Source: Streptomyces sp. NBC_00820 (GTDB lineage Bacteria; Actinomycetota; Actinomycetes; Streptomycetales; Streptomycetaceae). Taken from it: a stretch of 64,000 nucleotides of DNA. The stretch's first letter is position 1. Each line of letters begins with the position of its first letter. The stretch is from contig NZ_CP108882.1 in NCBI RefSeq assembly GCF_036347055.1, forward strand, positions 7,862,001 through 7,926,000, in the 5' to 3' direction. Positions 1 to 9,014 of this stretch are shown here, piece after piece. Both the position numbers and the translations under genes were made by a program. A model generated the notes under the pieces. The model did not search any database and was not told where the DNA came from. It saw only the letters and a program-made list of their open reading frames with translations.

Positions 1-183
1 GGTGACCGGCCCGACCTCCGCGGTGACCCGCTGCAGGATCCGCTCCCACGCAGCTCGCTGGGCCGTGGTCAGGCGCATGGGTTCCGGTTCGGCGTCAGGG
101 TCGTACTCTGCGGCGCGATCTTCCAATGTCTCCAGGAGGGTGCGGCCTGGGCGGCGACGGGCGAAGGTGATGTCATAGGTCAC
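1..183 (-). CDS. Hypothetical protein, N-terminal part (cut by window edge)
   Basis: An open frame runs on the minus strand from a GTG at 183 to the window edge, about 61 codons, beginning VTYDITFARRRPGRTLLETL and continuing with an acidic stretch. The composition (acidic, no membrane segment) looks like a real soluble protein rather than a shadow frame. I do not recognise the family, and the C-terminus lies outside the window. Confidence 0.5.
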   Translation of the reverse strand, partial: MTYDITFARRRPGRTLLETLEDRAAEYDPDAEPEPMRLTTAQRAAWERILQRVTAEVGPVT

Positions 184-224
184 CGCCCGCAGGGTAGAGC
201 ACCAGAATCGATACCTTCCGGGCC

Positions 225-425
225 GTGGCTGAGCGGGTGCGGGTGCGGGTGCGGGTGCGGGTGCGGGTGCCGGTGCCGGTGCCAGAGGCCGATGACGATG
301 AGGGCCGGCGGTTACTGCGGATCATCCGACGCGGTACGCCGGCCGTCCGAAAACGTTCACGCTGCCCGAGCGTTGCGAGATCAAGAAGATCGCCAAGTCA
401 AAGCAGGCCGAGCCCCGCACCCGGG
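225..425 (+). pseudogene. IS630-family transposase, N-terminal remnant
   Basis: The GTG at 225 opens a frame MAERVRV... leading into DDDEGRRLLRIIRRG, which matches the usual start of Streptomyces IS630-type transposases. The frame then breaks: about 60 codons are missing, and the homology resumes in another frame as YAGRPKTFTLPERCEIKKIA (about 336-400), the helix-turn-helix region. The DDE catalytic domain is absent. The N-terminus is swollen by a hexanucleotide repeat that encodes RV/PV dipeptides. This is a dead fragment. Confidence 0.65.
235..282 (+). repeat. Hexanucleotide tandem repeat inside IS630 remnant
   Basis: Six copies of GGGTGC are followed by two of CGGTGC, 48 bp in all. It stays in frame and encodes repeated Arg-Val then Pro-Val where intact relatives have only about one such pair, so it looks like replication-slippage expansion. 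Confidence 0.9.
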
Positions 426-925
426 GCAGGCGACCCGGACAGCATCCCCCGGTTCGAGTCGTGATCCGTGCCAGATCCGTGCCGGCCTCTACCCGAACCG
501 CACGTACGACAAGCCTGCCGCCAGCAACCAGCCCCCGGGACCTATCAGTTGAAGCGATCGCCGGCTGCGGAAATCTTGGAAGAACGCCGATCCGGCAGTC
601 CCCGTCCACCTGTGGACGCACCGCGTCCGACGCCCCCCGCCCCGCCCCATGTCGCGTCAGGGTGGCGGGGTAGGACGGCCGTCGCGGGACCCCGGCGCCG
701 CTGCGCCTCGCGTACCTCGGCACAGTCCGCGTGATCGTCGAGGGGTGCCGGCTGCGTCGCACGCGGTCGCGGTGACGGAGCCTCAACTACCGGACTTCTA
801 TGCGAAGTTGACGGACCCCGCTTCCGTCTCCGGATTTACATACCTTCGCGAAGGGATTATTCTTCCCCGTGGAGCTCACCTCGGGCGGCTATCGCCCCGC
901 TTACCCCGAAGGAAGAAGCCACACC
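426..925. other. No gene seen
   Basis: Short frames on both strands here have arginine/proline-rich shadow composition and no start signals. Only the RBS-like AAGGAAG just before 926 is functional-looking. Confidence 0.6.
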
Positions 926-2395
926 ATGGCCACCTCAGACTCCCGATCACCACGGTGGGCCGGGTACACACTCGCCCTGCTGGCATTCACCCAATTCATC
1001 GTCACCATCGACTACGACATCGTCTATGTGGCGCTGCCGGACATCGGGAGCCGGCTCGGCTTCTCCGCACAGTCGCTGCAGTGGGTCGTCAGCGCCTATG
1101 CGGTCGCGCTCGGCGGGCTGCTGTTGTTCGGAGGCCGCGCGGCCGACCGGATCGGTCCGCGGCGCATGCTGGTCACCGGTCTGGCCATCTACGCGTTCTC
1201 CTCCCTCGCCGGCGGGCTCGCGACGAACGCCGGGCTCCTCGTGGCCGCTCGCGCGATCCAGGGCGTGGGCGGTGCGCTGCTGACGCCGGCGACGCTGATG
1301 CTCGTCTTCACCACGTTCGCCCCGGGCCCCGAGCGCAACCGGGCCACGTCCGTCTGGGGCGCCATGGGCAGCGCGGGCCTGGCCGCGGGCTCGCTGCTCG
1401 GCGGCGTGCTGACCAGTACCTTCGGCTGGAGCTGGGTCTTCTTCGTCAACGTCCCGCTCGCGCTGATCGCGGCGTTCGCCGCCACCCGGATCCTGCCGCC
1501 CGACCGTCCGCTCGGCACCGGCCGCAGCTTCGACGCCGTCGGGGCCGTGGTCGCCACCATCGGTTCGACGCTGCTGGTGTTCGGCCTGGTCAGCGGTCCG
1601 GCCAAGGGCTGGGGCTCGATCGAGGGCGTCGGCGCCCTGGCGGTCGGTGTGCTGCTGCTGGCAGTCTTCGTCCTGATCGAGAAGCGCTCCACCGACCCGC
1701 TGGTGCCGCTGAAGCTGTTCGGCCTGCGGGGCCTGACCGTCGCCATGCTGGCGATGATCGTCTTCCAGGCCTCCCTCGGCGGTACGTACTACCTGCTCAC
1801 CACCTACCTGCAGACGGCGCTCAACTACAGCCCGTTCGCCGCCGGCATCGCGTTCCTGCCGCCGACCGTGGTCTGCATGGCGGTGTCGATGAAGCTCAAC
1901 GCCCGGATGCTGGGTCGGCTCGGGGTCCGTACGACGCTCTTCCTCGGCACGGTCGGTACCGCCGTCGGGCTGGCCTCGATCATCGCCGGCATGTCCACGC
2001 ACGGCTCCTACTGGGCGCTGCTGCCGGGGATCGCGATCTGGGGCGCCGGCGGCGGCTTCGCCTTCCCGTCGCTCTTCGTTGCGGTGGCGTCCTCAGGGGC
2101 CGAACCGGCCCAGCAGGGGGTCGCCTCGGCGCTCGCCTCCACGTGCCGTCAGATCGGCGGCGCCCTCGGCCTCGCGGCCCTGATCGCGGTGGCGAACTCC
2201 CACGCCGGCCACCACCCCGGCCCCCACGCACTGGTCGGCGGGCTCCGGATGGCAGGGTGGGTCGCCGCCGCGGGGACACTCGCCGGTGCCTTCATCGGAC
2301 TCGGCCTGAAGAAGCAGCCCCGACCGGACCCCGTGCCCGCCGCCACCCCGGCGTCGACGGCGGAGGTCACCGAGGCCGCCACGCAGGCAGGCTGA
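926..2395 (+). CDS. MFS drug exporter, DHA2 (EmrB/QacA) type
   Basis: A 489-residue integral membrane protein with about 14 hydrophobic segments, the normal size for the 14-TM drug:H+ antiporter subfamily, which exports hydrophobic drugs or toxic metabolites using the proton gradient. The N-terminal part shows the family layout DYDIVYVALPDIG (TM1), then LQWVVSAYAVALGGLLLFGG with the loop-2/3 motif GGRAADRIGPRR, and motif C-like glycine-rich helices around residues 150-170. The ATG at 926 was chosen because AAGGAAG lies 10 nt upstream; an in-frame start at 869 lacks an RBS and adds an unusual leader. No regulator gene is adjacent, so substrate and control are unknown. The gene is intact. Confidence 0.9.
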   Translation: MATSDSRSPRWAGYTLALLAFTQFIVTIDYDIVYVALPDIGSRLGFSAQSLQWVVSAYAVALGGLLLFGGRAADRIGPRRMLVTGLAIYAFSSLAGGLATNAGLLVAARAIQGVGGALLTPATLMLVFTTFAPGPERNRATSVWGAMGSAGLAAGSLLGGVLTSTFGWSWVFFVNVPLALIAAFAATRILPPDRPLGTGRSFDAVGAVVATIGSTLLVFGLVSGPAKGWGSIEGVGALAVGVLLLAVFVLIEKRSTDPLVPLKLFGLRGLTVAMLAMIVFQASLGGTYYLLTTYLQTALNYSPFAAGIAFLPPTVVCMAVSMKLNARMLGRLGVRTTLFLGTVGTAVGLASIIAGMSTHGSYWALLPGIAIWGAGGGFAFPSLFVAVASSGAEPAQQGVASALASTCRQIGGALGLAALIAVANSHAGHHPGPHALVGGLRMAGWVAAAGTLAGAFIGLGLKKQPRPDPVPAATPASTAEVTEAATQAG

Positions 2396-2825
2396 CGCCA
2401 GCTCAGCGGCATGAGGCATGAGGCATGTGGGACCCGGGCTCCCGGGCCCAGCAGGTACGGGCGTCGGAACCGGGGTGTCGTCCTTCGTACGACGCGGATG
2501 ACCGTGGGCGAGGCCCGGGCCTGTGGCCAGTCGCGCGCTGGGTCCTCGCCAGGACCGACGCACGGTCGGCGAGCAGGCCGGCGACCGTAATCACACCGGT
2601 ACGGCACCGGGACGTACGGCACCGGGAAGGGCGGCGCCGGAACGGGCGGCGCCGGCCGGCGTCCCGGACCCGACCGCCATCCGCACGGACAGCAACGAGG
2701 CTCTCGCGCCGAGGGTTTGGGGCACCACGCACCTCTGCCCGCGGCATAGCCTCGTGCGTATTGGCAGGGTGGGTCCCGGCCCATGCATCCGTCCCGCCCC
2801 GCCTTGCCCCGCCCCGGCCAGGCCG
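2396..2825. other. No gene seen; short direct repeats
   Basis: Holds a GGCATGA-type tandem repeat at about 2408-2425, a palindromic CCCGGGCTCCCGGG stretch and G/C-rich imperfect repeats near 2600-2660. I see no supported coding frame. Confidence 0.6.
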
Positions 2826-3353
2826 GTCGCCCGCACCGTCGACTCCGACCGCAAACACCTCACCGACGTCCTGCGGCAGGCCGCCGGACACCCCGGCACC
2901 GCCCTGGTGGAGATCTACCAGAACTGCAACATCTTCAACGACGGCGCCTTCGAAGTCCTCAAGGACAAGGAGCAGGCCCAGGAGGCCGTCATCCGCCTCG
3001 AGCACGGCGAGCCGATCCGCTTCGGCACGCCTCTTGCGGACGGAAGGGGCTCCAAGGGCGTCGTGCGGGACCCGGCCACCGGCGACCTGAAGATCGTCGA
3101 TGTCACGCCGGAGAACGAGGCGCGGATCCTGGTCCACGACGCCCACTCGGCGTCCCCGACCACGGCCTTCGCGCTCTCCCGCCTCGCCGACCCGGACACC
3201 CTGCACCACACCCCCATCGGCGTGCTGCGCTCGGTCGACCGCCCGGTCTACGACACCGAGATGGCCGAGCAGCTCGACACCGCTGTCGAGCAGCAGGGCA
3301 AGGGCGACCTCGCCGTCCTCCTCGCCGGTGGCGACACCTGGACTGTGCGGTGA
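2826..3353 (+). pseudogene. korB: 2-oxoacid:ferredoxin oxidoreductase beta subunit, C-terminal remnant
   Basis: Codes for about 175 residues starting VARTVDSDRKHLTDVLRQ and containing ALVEIYQNCNIFNDGAFEVL, the characteristic C-terminal half of KorB, which with KorA converts 2-oxoglutarate to succinyl-CoA and passes electrons to ferredoxin. The N-terminal half with the thiamine-diphosphate and iron-sulfur cysteine motifs is missing, and no korA is nearby. The reading frame stays open upstream by chance but turns into G/C-rich shadow sequence. Without the cofactor-binding part it cannot be active. Confidence 0.85.
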
Positions 3354-3574
3354 CTCCGGGCAGCCGCCCGCCATGACAATCCGTCCATCCCGGCGCCGGC
3401 CCGCCGTGACGTCCTGGACCACCGCCCACGACGACCTTCACCGGGCGAACCTCACGGCGCCCCTGCGGGCCGCGCAACGCCCCAATGCCCCGACGCGCCC
3501 CGCCCTGCCGGTGTGCCGGGCAGACGGAGAGGGGACGAGTCAGGGAACCATGGCACACGGCCCGAGGAGCGGCC

Positions 3575-4300
3575 TTGTACGACCCCCACGAGTTCCTGCG
3601 CGTCGTCGACGACCACAAAGTGCCCGTCCTCATCGGCGGCACCATCACCATGCTGCTCAACTACGCCTGGTTCTACGAGGCGATCCGCGTCGCTCGCAAA
3701 GATCGCGCCTTCCCCGTCCCCGCCGCCTGCCTGTTCCTCTGGTTCGCCCATGACGGCCTGTTCGTCTGGTCGTATCCGCTCTGGTTCCACACCTACGACC
3801 ACTGGTTCCTCAAACTCTTCTGGGTTGCCATCGTCGTCACCGCCCTGTGCGAGCTGCTCTTCCTCCGCGACCTGCTGCGCTACGGCCGCGCCGAGACCGC
3901 CCCGTCCCTCACCCAGGGCCGGTTCCGGGTGGGTGTCGTGCTCGCCATGGCCGGTGTGTGGGTCACCTGGGTGGTCCTCCACCAGGTGATGAACGACCCG
4001 CTCAACATCTACGCCTTCTTCGTCGTCAACATCCTCTATCCGGTCTTCGGAACCGCGATGACCCTGCGTCGGGGCTCCCGCCGTGGACAGACCACCATGA
4101 TGTGGGTCTACTGCACCTTGGAGACCACCGCCTGGGTACTGACCTGTGTCCTCTTCCTCGGCGACATGTTCCGCTCCTGGCCCTGGCTGAGCCTGGGGGC
4201 GGTCATGATCCTCTGGACCGCGGCCGGCGCCGTCCTGGTCCACCGTTCCCCCAGCTACGCCGCCCAGGAGCCGGCGCCGCTCAGCGCGCAGCCCGCCTGA
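3575..4300 (+). CDS. 7-TM integral membrane protein, possibly terpene-cyclase-like
   Basis: A 241-residue protein with about seven hydrophobic helices, starting MYDPHEFLRVVDDHKVPVL. The TTG at 3575 is chosen because GAGGAG lies 5 nt upstream; earlier in-frame starts give arginine-rich leader sequence. Helix 1 ends LLNYAWFYEAIRVARKDRAF, helix 2 carries FAHDG and helix 6 carries CTLETTAW. Seven helices, an N-Y-x-W motif followed by a charged loop, and acidic residues inside helices 2 and 6 recall the Pyr4/PaxB-type membrane terpene cyclases known from fungi and a few Streptomyces. This is a resemblance read by eye. There is no prenyltransferase or other terpene gene next to it. It could instead be an unrelated membrane protein. 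Confidence 0.75.
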   Translation: MYDPHEFLRVVDDHKVPVLIGGTITMLLNYAWFYEAIRVARKDRAFPVPAACLFLWFAHDGLFVWSYPLWFHTYDHWFLKLFWVAIVVTALCELLFLRDLLRYGRAETAPSLTQGRFRVGVVLAMAGVWVTWVVLHQVMNDPLNIYAFFVVNILYPVFGTAMTLRRGSRRGQTTMMWVYCTLETTAWVLTCVLFLGDMFRSWPWLSLGAVMILWTAAGAVLVHRSPSYAAQEPAPLSAQPA

Positions 4301-4389
4301 CCGCTCGGTCGACGGCTGAGCGGGCGTGGGACAAGCCCGTTCCGTACGGGTTGCCGCACCCGCCGGGAGTGTGTCCGCCCGCCCGGTCA

Positions 4390-4989
4390 CGGCCTCGACG
4401 AGGCCCGCACCGGCGTAACCGGCGTGACCGCGGCGCTGTCCCCGTCCTGCCGGACCCTGGTGGAGCGAGCCCTCACCACCCCGGCGGACGTACGGCCGTA
4501 CGCCATCAGCTTCGACGTCAACCACCGTCCCGCGCTCTGGCGTGACGATACGGCCGGCACCTTACTGCGCGACCTCGCCGACCGCGCCGACATCGCCTTC
4601 GTCGGCCTCGACGAAGCACAGGGCCTGTGGGGCGCCGACCTCGAAACGACCGACGTACGACGGCTGTTGGGGCGTCCGCCCATCCTCGTCGTCAAGGACG
4701 GCGCGACGTCCGCCACCGCTTCTCCCGCGAGGGCGCGTGCACCGTACCGGCCCTGCGCACGGACGTCGTGGAGCCCGTCGGCGCGGGCGACGCCTTCGCC
4801 GCCGAGTTCCTCGCCGGGCTCCTGAACAGCGGGAACCTGCGCCGCGCCCTGCGGCTCGGGCACATCGCGGCGTCGTCCGCGCTCAAGGCGACCGCGGACC
4901 ACGGACCGCTGCCCGACGCGGACACGGTGGCGCGGCTCCTGGAGCTCGGCGACGAGCACTGGGCGGCGCTCGGTCCGACTCCGGGGTGA
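4390..4989 (+). pseudogene. PfkB-family carbohydrate kinase, truncated and frameshifted
   Basis: The sequence starts inside the protein (LDEARTGVTGVTAALSPSCR), continues through ISFDVNHRPALW and ILVVKDG, shifts frame near 4720 where a T seems lost from a GCTTTC-like codon pair, and then reads EGACTVPALRTDVVEPVGAGDAFAAEFLAGLL. GAGD is the PfkB signature-2 anion hole and catalytic Asp. The pattern is closest to 2-keto-3-deoxygluconate kinases. About the first 140 residues, including the sugar-binding part, are missing. Two independent lesions make it a pseudogene. Confidence 0.8.
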
Positions 4990-5031
4990 GCCGGGCCACG
5001 CGAAGACCAGGCGAGAGCGAGGCGCGCCCAC

Positions 5032-5414
5032 ATGGACGGCGCGCGCTTCGCCGACGCCCTCCGGGCAAATGGGTGGTGCTCAACGGACCCTACGAATTCG
5101 AGTCCGTCCTCCTCTTCGAGTCCGAACGACGTGAGGTCCTGACCGGCATCGAGGTGTGGCCCTTCCGCGAGGAGAGCGCGGACATCCGGTTCCTCCTCGA
5201 CGGCGCCGATGTCTTCCGCACCCCGTCGGGGGACCTCGTACGACTCATGGCGCCGCGGGGACACGACGTCGTCGAGAGCGACTGCGGATACGACGAGGTT
5301 CCCGACCCCGGCCTGCGCTTCGCCAATAACAGCGGTTTCGAGTACTACACGGACGACGAGGGCGACCCTCTGCACGACGACTACATACTGCTCTTCGACC
5401 CGCACCAGGTGTGA
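5032..5414 (+). CDS. Hypothetical acidic protein, probable frameshift near its start
   Basis: From an ATG at 5032 the frame reads MDGARFADALRANGW, then the convincing protein continues one frame away as KWVVLNGPYEFESVLLFESE and runs to DDYILLFDPHQV, 112 acidic residues with many aromatic positions. A one-base change near 5068 would join the two; otherwise the gene would have to start at a GTG around 5074 with no RBS. It follows the broken kinase. Function unknown; I do not recognise the family. Confidence 0.5.
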
Positions 5415-5726
5415 GTGGCCAGAGCCGAGCAGGGGGAGCCGAACCGGAAAGTGTCTCCTGCGTGATCCGAAGTCCCGCCCGTGTCCCGAAAGGGGCCCGG
5501 ACCTCCTGGTGACCTGCCCCGATGCGTGGGGGCGTGGCGCTGACCCGCGCACACGGGCCCGCGACAGCCGGCCGGATCCAGGGGCGGCTCGGGCCAACTT
5601 GAGCACGGACCGCCTGCTGGGGGCGGCCTGCGTCAGAACCCGCGTACGCGTGAGAGTGCGCGCCTGGCAAGGTGGCCCTTCATCGCGGTGCGCGCACCAC
5701 TGACGGTACGGCGGTACGCCCAGACG
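5415..5726. other. No gene seen
   Basis: Intergenic stretch between the + strand hypothetical gene and the end of the minus-strand gene at 5727; no clear hairpin, promoter or coding frame. Confidence 0.5.
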
Positions 5727-6689
5727 TCACGGTCGGCGCAAGGAATCCGGCAGGACTCGGACGCGGGGCCAGTTCTGGCTTGCTGTCACCTCGCGGGCAA
5801 CGTGATGCCACTGCTTCTCCCCGCCGGGCAGGGGCCAGGCCCAGGTCGGCTGTTCCGCGACGTTCAGGTCGTGAAAGAGGCGAACGAGTTGTGGGCCGGC
5901 GGTGGCGGCGCCGTCCGGGACAGTGGAGCCGTGGACGGCGCGGAGTTCGGCGAAGCGTGCCAGTTCGCCCTCGTAGAAGCCCACGGCTTCCTCGGTGCGC
6001 GCCGCCAGGTCATCGCGCGGGAGCGTGCGGTGCAGCTGCAGCAGCGGGGGCTCCACGGACTCCGCCACAGCCGCGGCGTATCGAGCGTGACCGTCCAGGA
6101 TCACATGGCAGTCCAGGCCACTGACCCACCACAACAGGACGGGTGGGAGCGTCCCTTCACGGGCTTGCTTGCGGTATGCCTTGACCCGGCTGTCGTCGGC
6201 ATCGGGCATCGGCCGCAGTGGCAAGACCTCCCAGGCATGGGAATGGCGGAACCAGTCGACGTATCCGTCGGGATGGCCGTCGACGAGCATCGAGCTCCAG
6301 TACTCCGCATGCGAAGTGTCGGCGTGGCGCCAGGGCTGGAGCGGACTCTCGCACGAGAGCAGCCACCGGCCCTCATGCAACGGGCCGCCCGGCGAGTCGA
6401 TGAGGTACTGCGCAAAACGGTGAGCCCACCGTTCACGGCTGCCCGCCAGAACGCGAGCCACATCGGCACGCAAGGGCGGGACGAAGGAGCGGTACCCGTC
6501 GGTGCGCCAGAAGTCCACACCCTCGTGTTGCTCGCCAACGACAGCGAGCAACACGGGCTGCGACAGTTGGGAGACCAGCAGTCGCGCACCAGCACTGAAC
6601 ACGCACAGCCCCGGCTGGTGGCGATCCTGTACGGCCAGAGACAGCCCCACCCACGTGCCGTCGTCCCGGGTGACATCGCTGCGCTGCAT
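5727..6689 (-). CDS. Conserved hypothetical protein, leaderless start
   Basis: A 320-residue soluble protein beginning MQRSDVTRDDGTWVGLSLAV. The C-terminal half contains LLWWVSGLDCHVILDGHARY, a phrase reminiscent of the ParB-like nuclease fold (D-G-H-x-R-Y), but the usual ParB partners are not visible, so no activity is claimed. The start is the ATG at 6689: the only upstream signal is a -10-like TACGCT at 6696-6701, six bases before the ATG, which fits a leaderless mRNA; the frame stays open further upstream but without Shine-Dalgarno sequence. Good codon use and no lesions indicate an intact gene. Confidence 0.7.
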   Translation of the reverse strand: MQRSDVTRDDGTWVGLSLAVQDRHQPGLCVFSAGARLLVSQLSQPVLLAVVGEQHEGVDFWRTDGYRSFVPPLRADVARVLAGSRERWAHRFAQYLIDSPGGPLHEGRWLLSCESPLQPWRHADTSHAEYWSSMLVDGHPDGYVDWFRHSHAWEVLPLRPMPDADDSRVKAYRKQAREGTLPPVLLWWVSGLDCHVILDGHARYAAAVAESVEPPLLQLHRTLPRDDLAARTEEAVGFYEGELARFAELRAVHGSTVPDGAATAGPQLVRLFHDLNVAEQPTWAWPLPGGEKQWHHVAREVTASQNWPRVRVLPDSLRRP

Positions 6690-6879
6690 ACCGCGAGCGT
6701 AGACGGCCGCTCCCGGGGAACCGCGAGGGCATCCTGTCCGTCCGGTACGACCGCACGGCTCCACGAGCCGTTGATCCTGGCAGGGACTCGCGCGGCGCTC
6801 GTCCAAGCTCTTCACCCCGCTGAGCACCGAACCGACCGGGGTGACGAGCGGAACTCCAGGCAGAGCCCGTGAACCTCCC

Positions 6880-7354
6880 CAGGTGTCGCTCGAGGGGATG
6901 AAGGTCTCCTGGTTCACCCTCGAATCGCTCACCGCCCACCTCTGGCGGGCGACCGTCGACAACACCGTCTCCAAGGCCGTCGCGAAGCTCACCCGATGCG
7001 ACCTCGTCATCATCGACGACATCGGCATGCTGCCGTCCGGACAGGGCGCCGCCGCAGCGTTCTACCGCGTCATCGACGCAGCCTACGAACGCCGATCCGT
7101 GGTCGTCACCTCGAACCTGCATCCCTCAGGATTCGACTCCATCATGCCCAAGACCCTTGGCCGCCGCCGCCGCCGCCGCCGCCGTCGACCGGCTCCTGCA
7201 CCATGCCCACATCGTCCTCACCGAAGGCTCCAGCCTGCGACTGACCCAAGCCACCACCGGCCAGGGCGTCATCCCGCTGAACCAACCGGGCCGATCCCGG
7301 CCAGGAAGACCGGCCAAACACGTTCCACCGGTCTCATGGAAGATGATCTCGTGA
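6880..7354 (+). pseudogene. istB: IS21-family IstB ATPase, truncated and frameshifted
   Basis: Encodes the middle and C-terminal parts of the IS21 helper ATPase: KVSWFTLESLTAHLWRATVD, LVIIDDIGMLP (Walker B, IDD), YERRSVVVTSNLHPSGFDSI. At 7160 a run of GCC triplets changes frame and the ending continues one frame away as VDRLLHHAHIVLTEGSSLRL...TGQGVIPL. The Walker A region and the istA transposase are missing. The last stop overlaps the GTG of the next gene (GTGA), probably by chance. Confidence 0.8.
7160..7183 (+). repeat. (GCC)8 trinucleotide run in istB remnant
   Basis: Eight GCC units lie where intact relatives read Leu-Ala-Thr-Ala-Ala-Val-Asp. The ends of the run are out of frame with each other, so expansion plus a one-base change produced the frameshift. 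Confidence 0.85.
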
Positions 7355-7659
7355 CACACCTTCCGACAGATGTGCGGGCCGCTCTCCGGCTCTTCTCCTT
7401 CTACCTGGGCAACGGCACATTGGATGTCGACCTGCTGGACGGGATCGACTACCGTGCCCATCTGCTCACATTCGGCTCAGACCTTGAGATGGTTTTCGCG
7501 ATCTTCTCCAATGTCCTCGAAGTCGATGATCACGGGCAGACGCTCAACGACGGCGATGCTCAGTACCGCGCCGCCCAGTGGATCCGCAGACGCTGTGACC
7601 CCGGGTACCAGGTGGAGCCTCCGTTCGAAGCGTGGGAGACCGAGCTTCACGGCCCCTGA
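7351..7659 (+). CDS. Conserved hypothetical protein, about 102 residues
   Basis: Starts VTHLPTDVRAALRLFSFYLG and contains NGTLDVDLLDGIDYRAHLL and QYRAAQWIRRRCDPGYQVEP. GTG at 7351 has GGAAGA eight bases upstream; an ATG at 7336 is an alternative. It resembles a small family of Streptomyces proteins of unknown function (a DUF that I cannot number with certainty). Soluble, slightly acidic, no recognisable catalytic motif. The gene is intact although it sits directly against an istB remnant. Confidence 0.7.
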   Translation: MTHLPTDVRAALRLFSFYLGNGTLDVDLLDGIDYRAHLLTFGSDLEMVFAIFSNVLEVDDHGQTLNDGDAQYRAAQWIRRRCDPGYQVEPPFEAWETELHGP

Positions 7660-7899
7660 AGCCCAGACGTAGAACTGCGGAGCACTGCACCCTCCTGCGG
7701 CTGTAGTCATCACGGAAGCGCGGTCAGAACCGAATTCAGGGCTCTGTCCGCAGTTCCGTGATTGAGACGGAGCGAGCTGGTTGTCGTCAACCCGGCACCC
7801 TGACCAGGGGGTTTCTGGACCGCTGAGCACGACAACTGTCGTCAGATTCGCATCGTTCTTGGCGTCTACCGCACGTATTGTAAGTAAAGGCGGGCAACG

Positions 7900-8433
7900 T
7901 CAGGACTGCGCGGTCCGGAACGCGAGATAGCGACTGAAGGCTTCGTGGCTGTCGGGGGTGAAGCGCCACTCCAGCAGGGCCGACCGCAGCTCCGGATCCG
8001 TCAGCCAGCCATGCCAGGCGACCTCATCGGGATCGGGGACCACGGCATCCGGCACCACGGCTTCGTGCACGCCGAGCCAGTGAGGGCTCAAACCGCTGCG
8101 GTTGATGAACGTGAACAGCAAGCGCGGCAGCACACGAATGCCCAGCTCTTCAGCCAGCTCCCGCGCAGCGGCCTGTTCATAGGACTCACCGACATCCACA
8201 GCGCCACCGACCACGACCTCGTAGAACCAGGGGAAGCGCGACAGCTGCTCCGACCGCCGGTGGACGAGGATCCGCCCACGCTCATCACGACACACCGTCA
8301 CGGCGACCCGGTGCAGCCAACCCTCCCGGATGGCCTGCCGGCGGCTGACCACCACCCCCAGCACACGATCTTGATCGTCGACACGCTCCACCAGTTCATC
8401 CACAATGCACACCCTGGCAGAGCCCACCGACAA
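7900..8433 (-). CDS. NUDIX hydrolase (YfcD/isopentenyl-isomerase-like branch)
   Basis: A 177-residue protein with a complete Nudix box, G-x5-E-x7-R-E-L-x-E-E-L-G-I, at GAVDVGESYEQAAARELAEE. The N-terminal DELVERVDDQDRVLGVVVSR followed by REGWLHRVAVTV is typical of the branch related to isopentenyl-diphosphate isomerase. Members hydrolyse nucleoside-diphosphate-linked compounds with Mg2+ bound by the box glutamates; the substrate here is unknown. TTG at 8433 is preferred because GGGAAG lies five bases upstream; a GTG at about 8412 is an alternative. Monocistronic, intact. Confidence 0.88.
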   Translation of the reverse strand: MSVGSARVCIVDELVERVDDQDRVLGVVVSRRQAIREGWLHRVAVTVCRDERGRILVHRRSEQLSRFPWFYEVVVGGAVDVGESYEQAAARELAEELGIRVLPRLLFTFINRSGLSPHWLGVHEAVVPDAVVPDPDEVAWHGWLTDPELRSALLEWRFTPDSHEAFSRYLAFRTAQS

Positions 8434-8555
8434 CGCCGCTTCCCGGCGACTCGTGGAGGGCGTCCCGAGAGCACCTGCACCAGGAGGTCGGGCGCGGATG
8501 ACGACAGCTGTCGTTCCTGCTGTTGCTGGAACAAGTTCCGCCAGGTCAACCCGAC

Positions 8556-8745
8556 ATGCCCTCCCGACTGGAAGACCGCTTTGAGGGTGAGGTCGTGATC
8601 GTTGCTTTGCCAGACACCGCGAAGCAGATCCTGGAGCTACAGGAAGCCGGAGCGACGGAAGAGGATCTACATCCGATCATCGCGGAGGGGGTTGGGGTGG
8701 CCGCCACCGAGCTACGCCGGTTAGGACCGCGTCGCCCTCATGCAC
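8556..8745 (+). CDS. Possible small protein cut by an IS5 remnant
   Basis: From an ATG at 8556 the frame reads MPSRLEDRFEGEVVIVALPD and continues with an amphipathic acidic helix (AKQILELQEAGATEEDLHPI) before entering sequence that on the other strand belongs to an IS5-type transposase. The first 60 codons look protein-like; the end does not. No recognised family; could be chance. Confidence 0.3.
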
Positions 8746-9014
8746 TCGTCTATCTGGAGGGTGGCCGACCAGGTGCCGTCCGCCGACCAGCGCCGGTGCC
8801 GTTCACGGACGGTCTGCACGGACGGTCTGCCAGGGAGCCGTACCGTTCGGGCACATCGGGCCAGGGCACACCGGTCCTGGCCCGGAACAGCACTTGCTGA
8901 TCACCCTGCGGTCATCCGCCCACCGCCCGCCAGGCCGACCATCGGCGGGCAGCGGGCAGCTCGATCCTCGATCTTCTCCTACTGTGCGTCCGTGAACTCG
9001 TGTCGCCGCACCAT
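8745..9014 (-). pseudogene. IS5-type transposase, N-terminal remnant
   Basis: Minus-strand ATG at 9014 gives MVRRHEFTDAQ followed by a TAG where the family has Trp (DAQW). Homology then continues with frame changes: PLPADGRPGGRWADDRRVI, and VLFRARTGVPWPDVPERYGS. These are the N-terminal segments of IS5/IS427-like transposases. At least one nonsense codon and two frameshifts are present and the DDE domain is gone. Confidence 0.7.

Noticed and set aside
947..2002. Long minus-strand open frame antisense to the first MFS gene
   Set aside because: Its composition (Gln, Asp, Arg, His-rich, low hydrophobicity) is the mirror of a GC-rich membrane gene; no RBS.
5727..6689. ParB-type partition or nuclease protein
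   Set aside because: Only the phrase ILDGHARY is similar; no HTH, parA or parS was seen.
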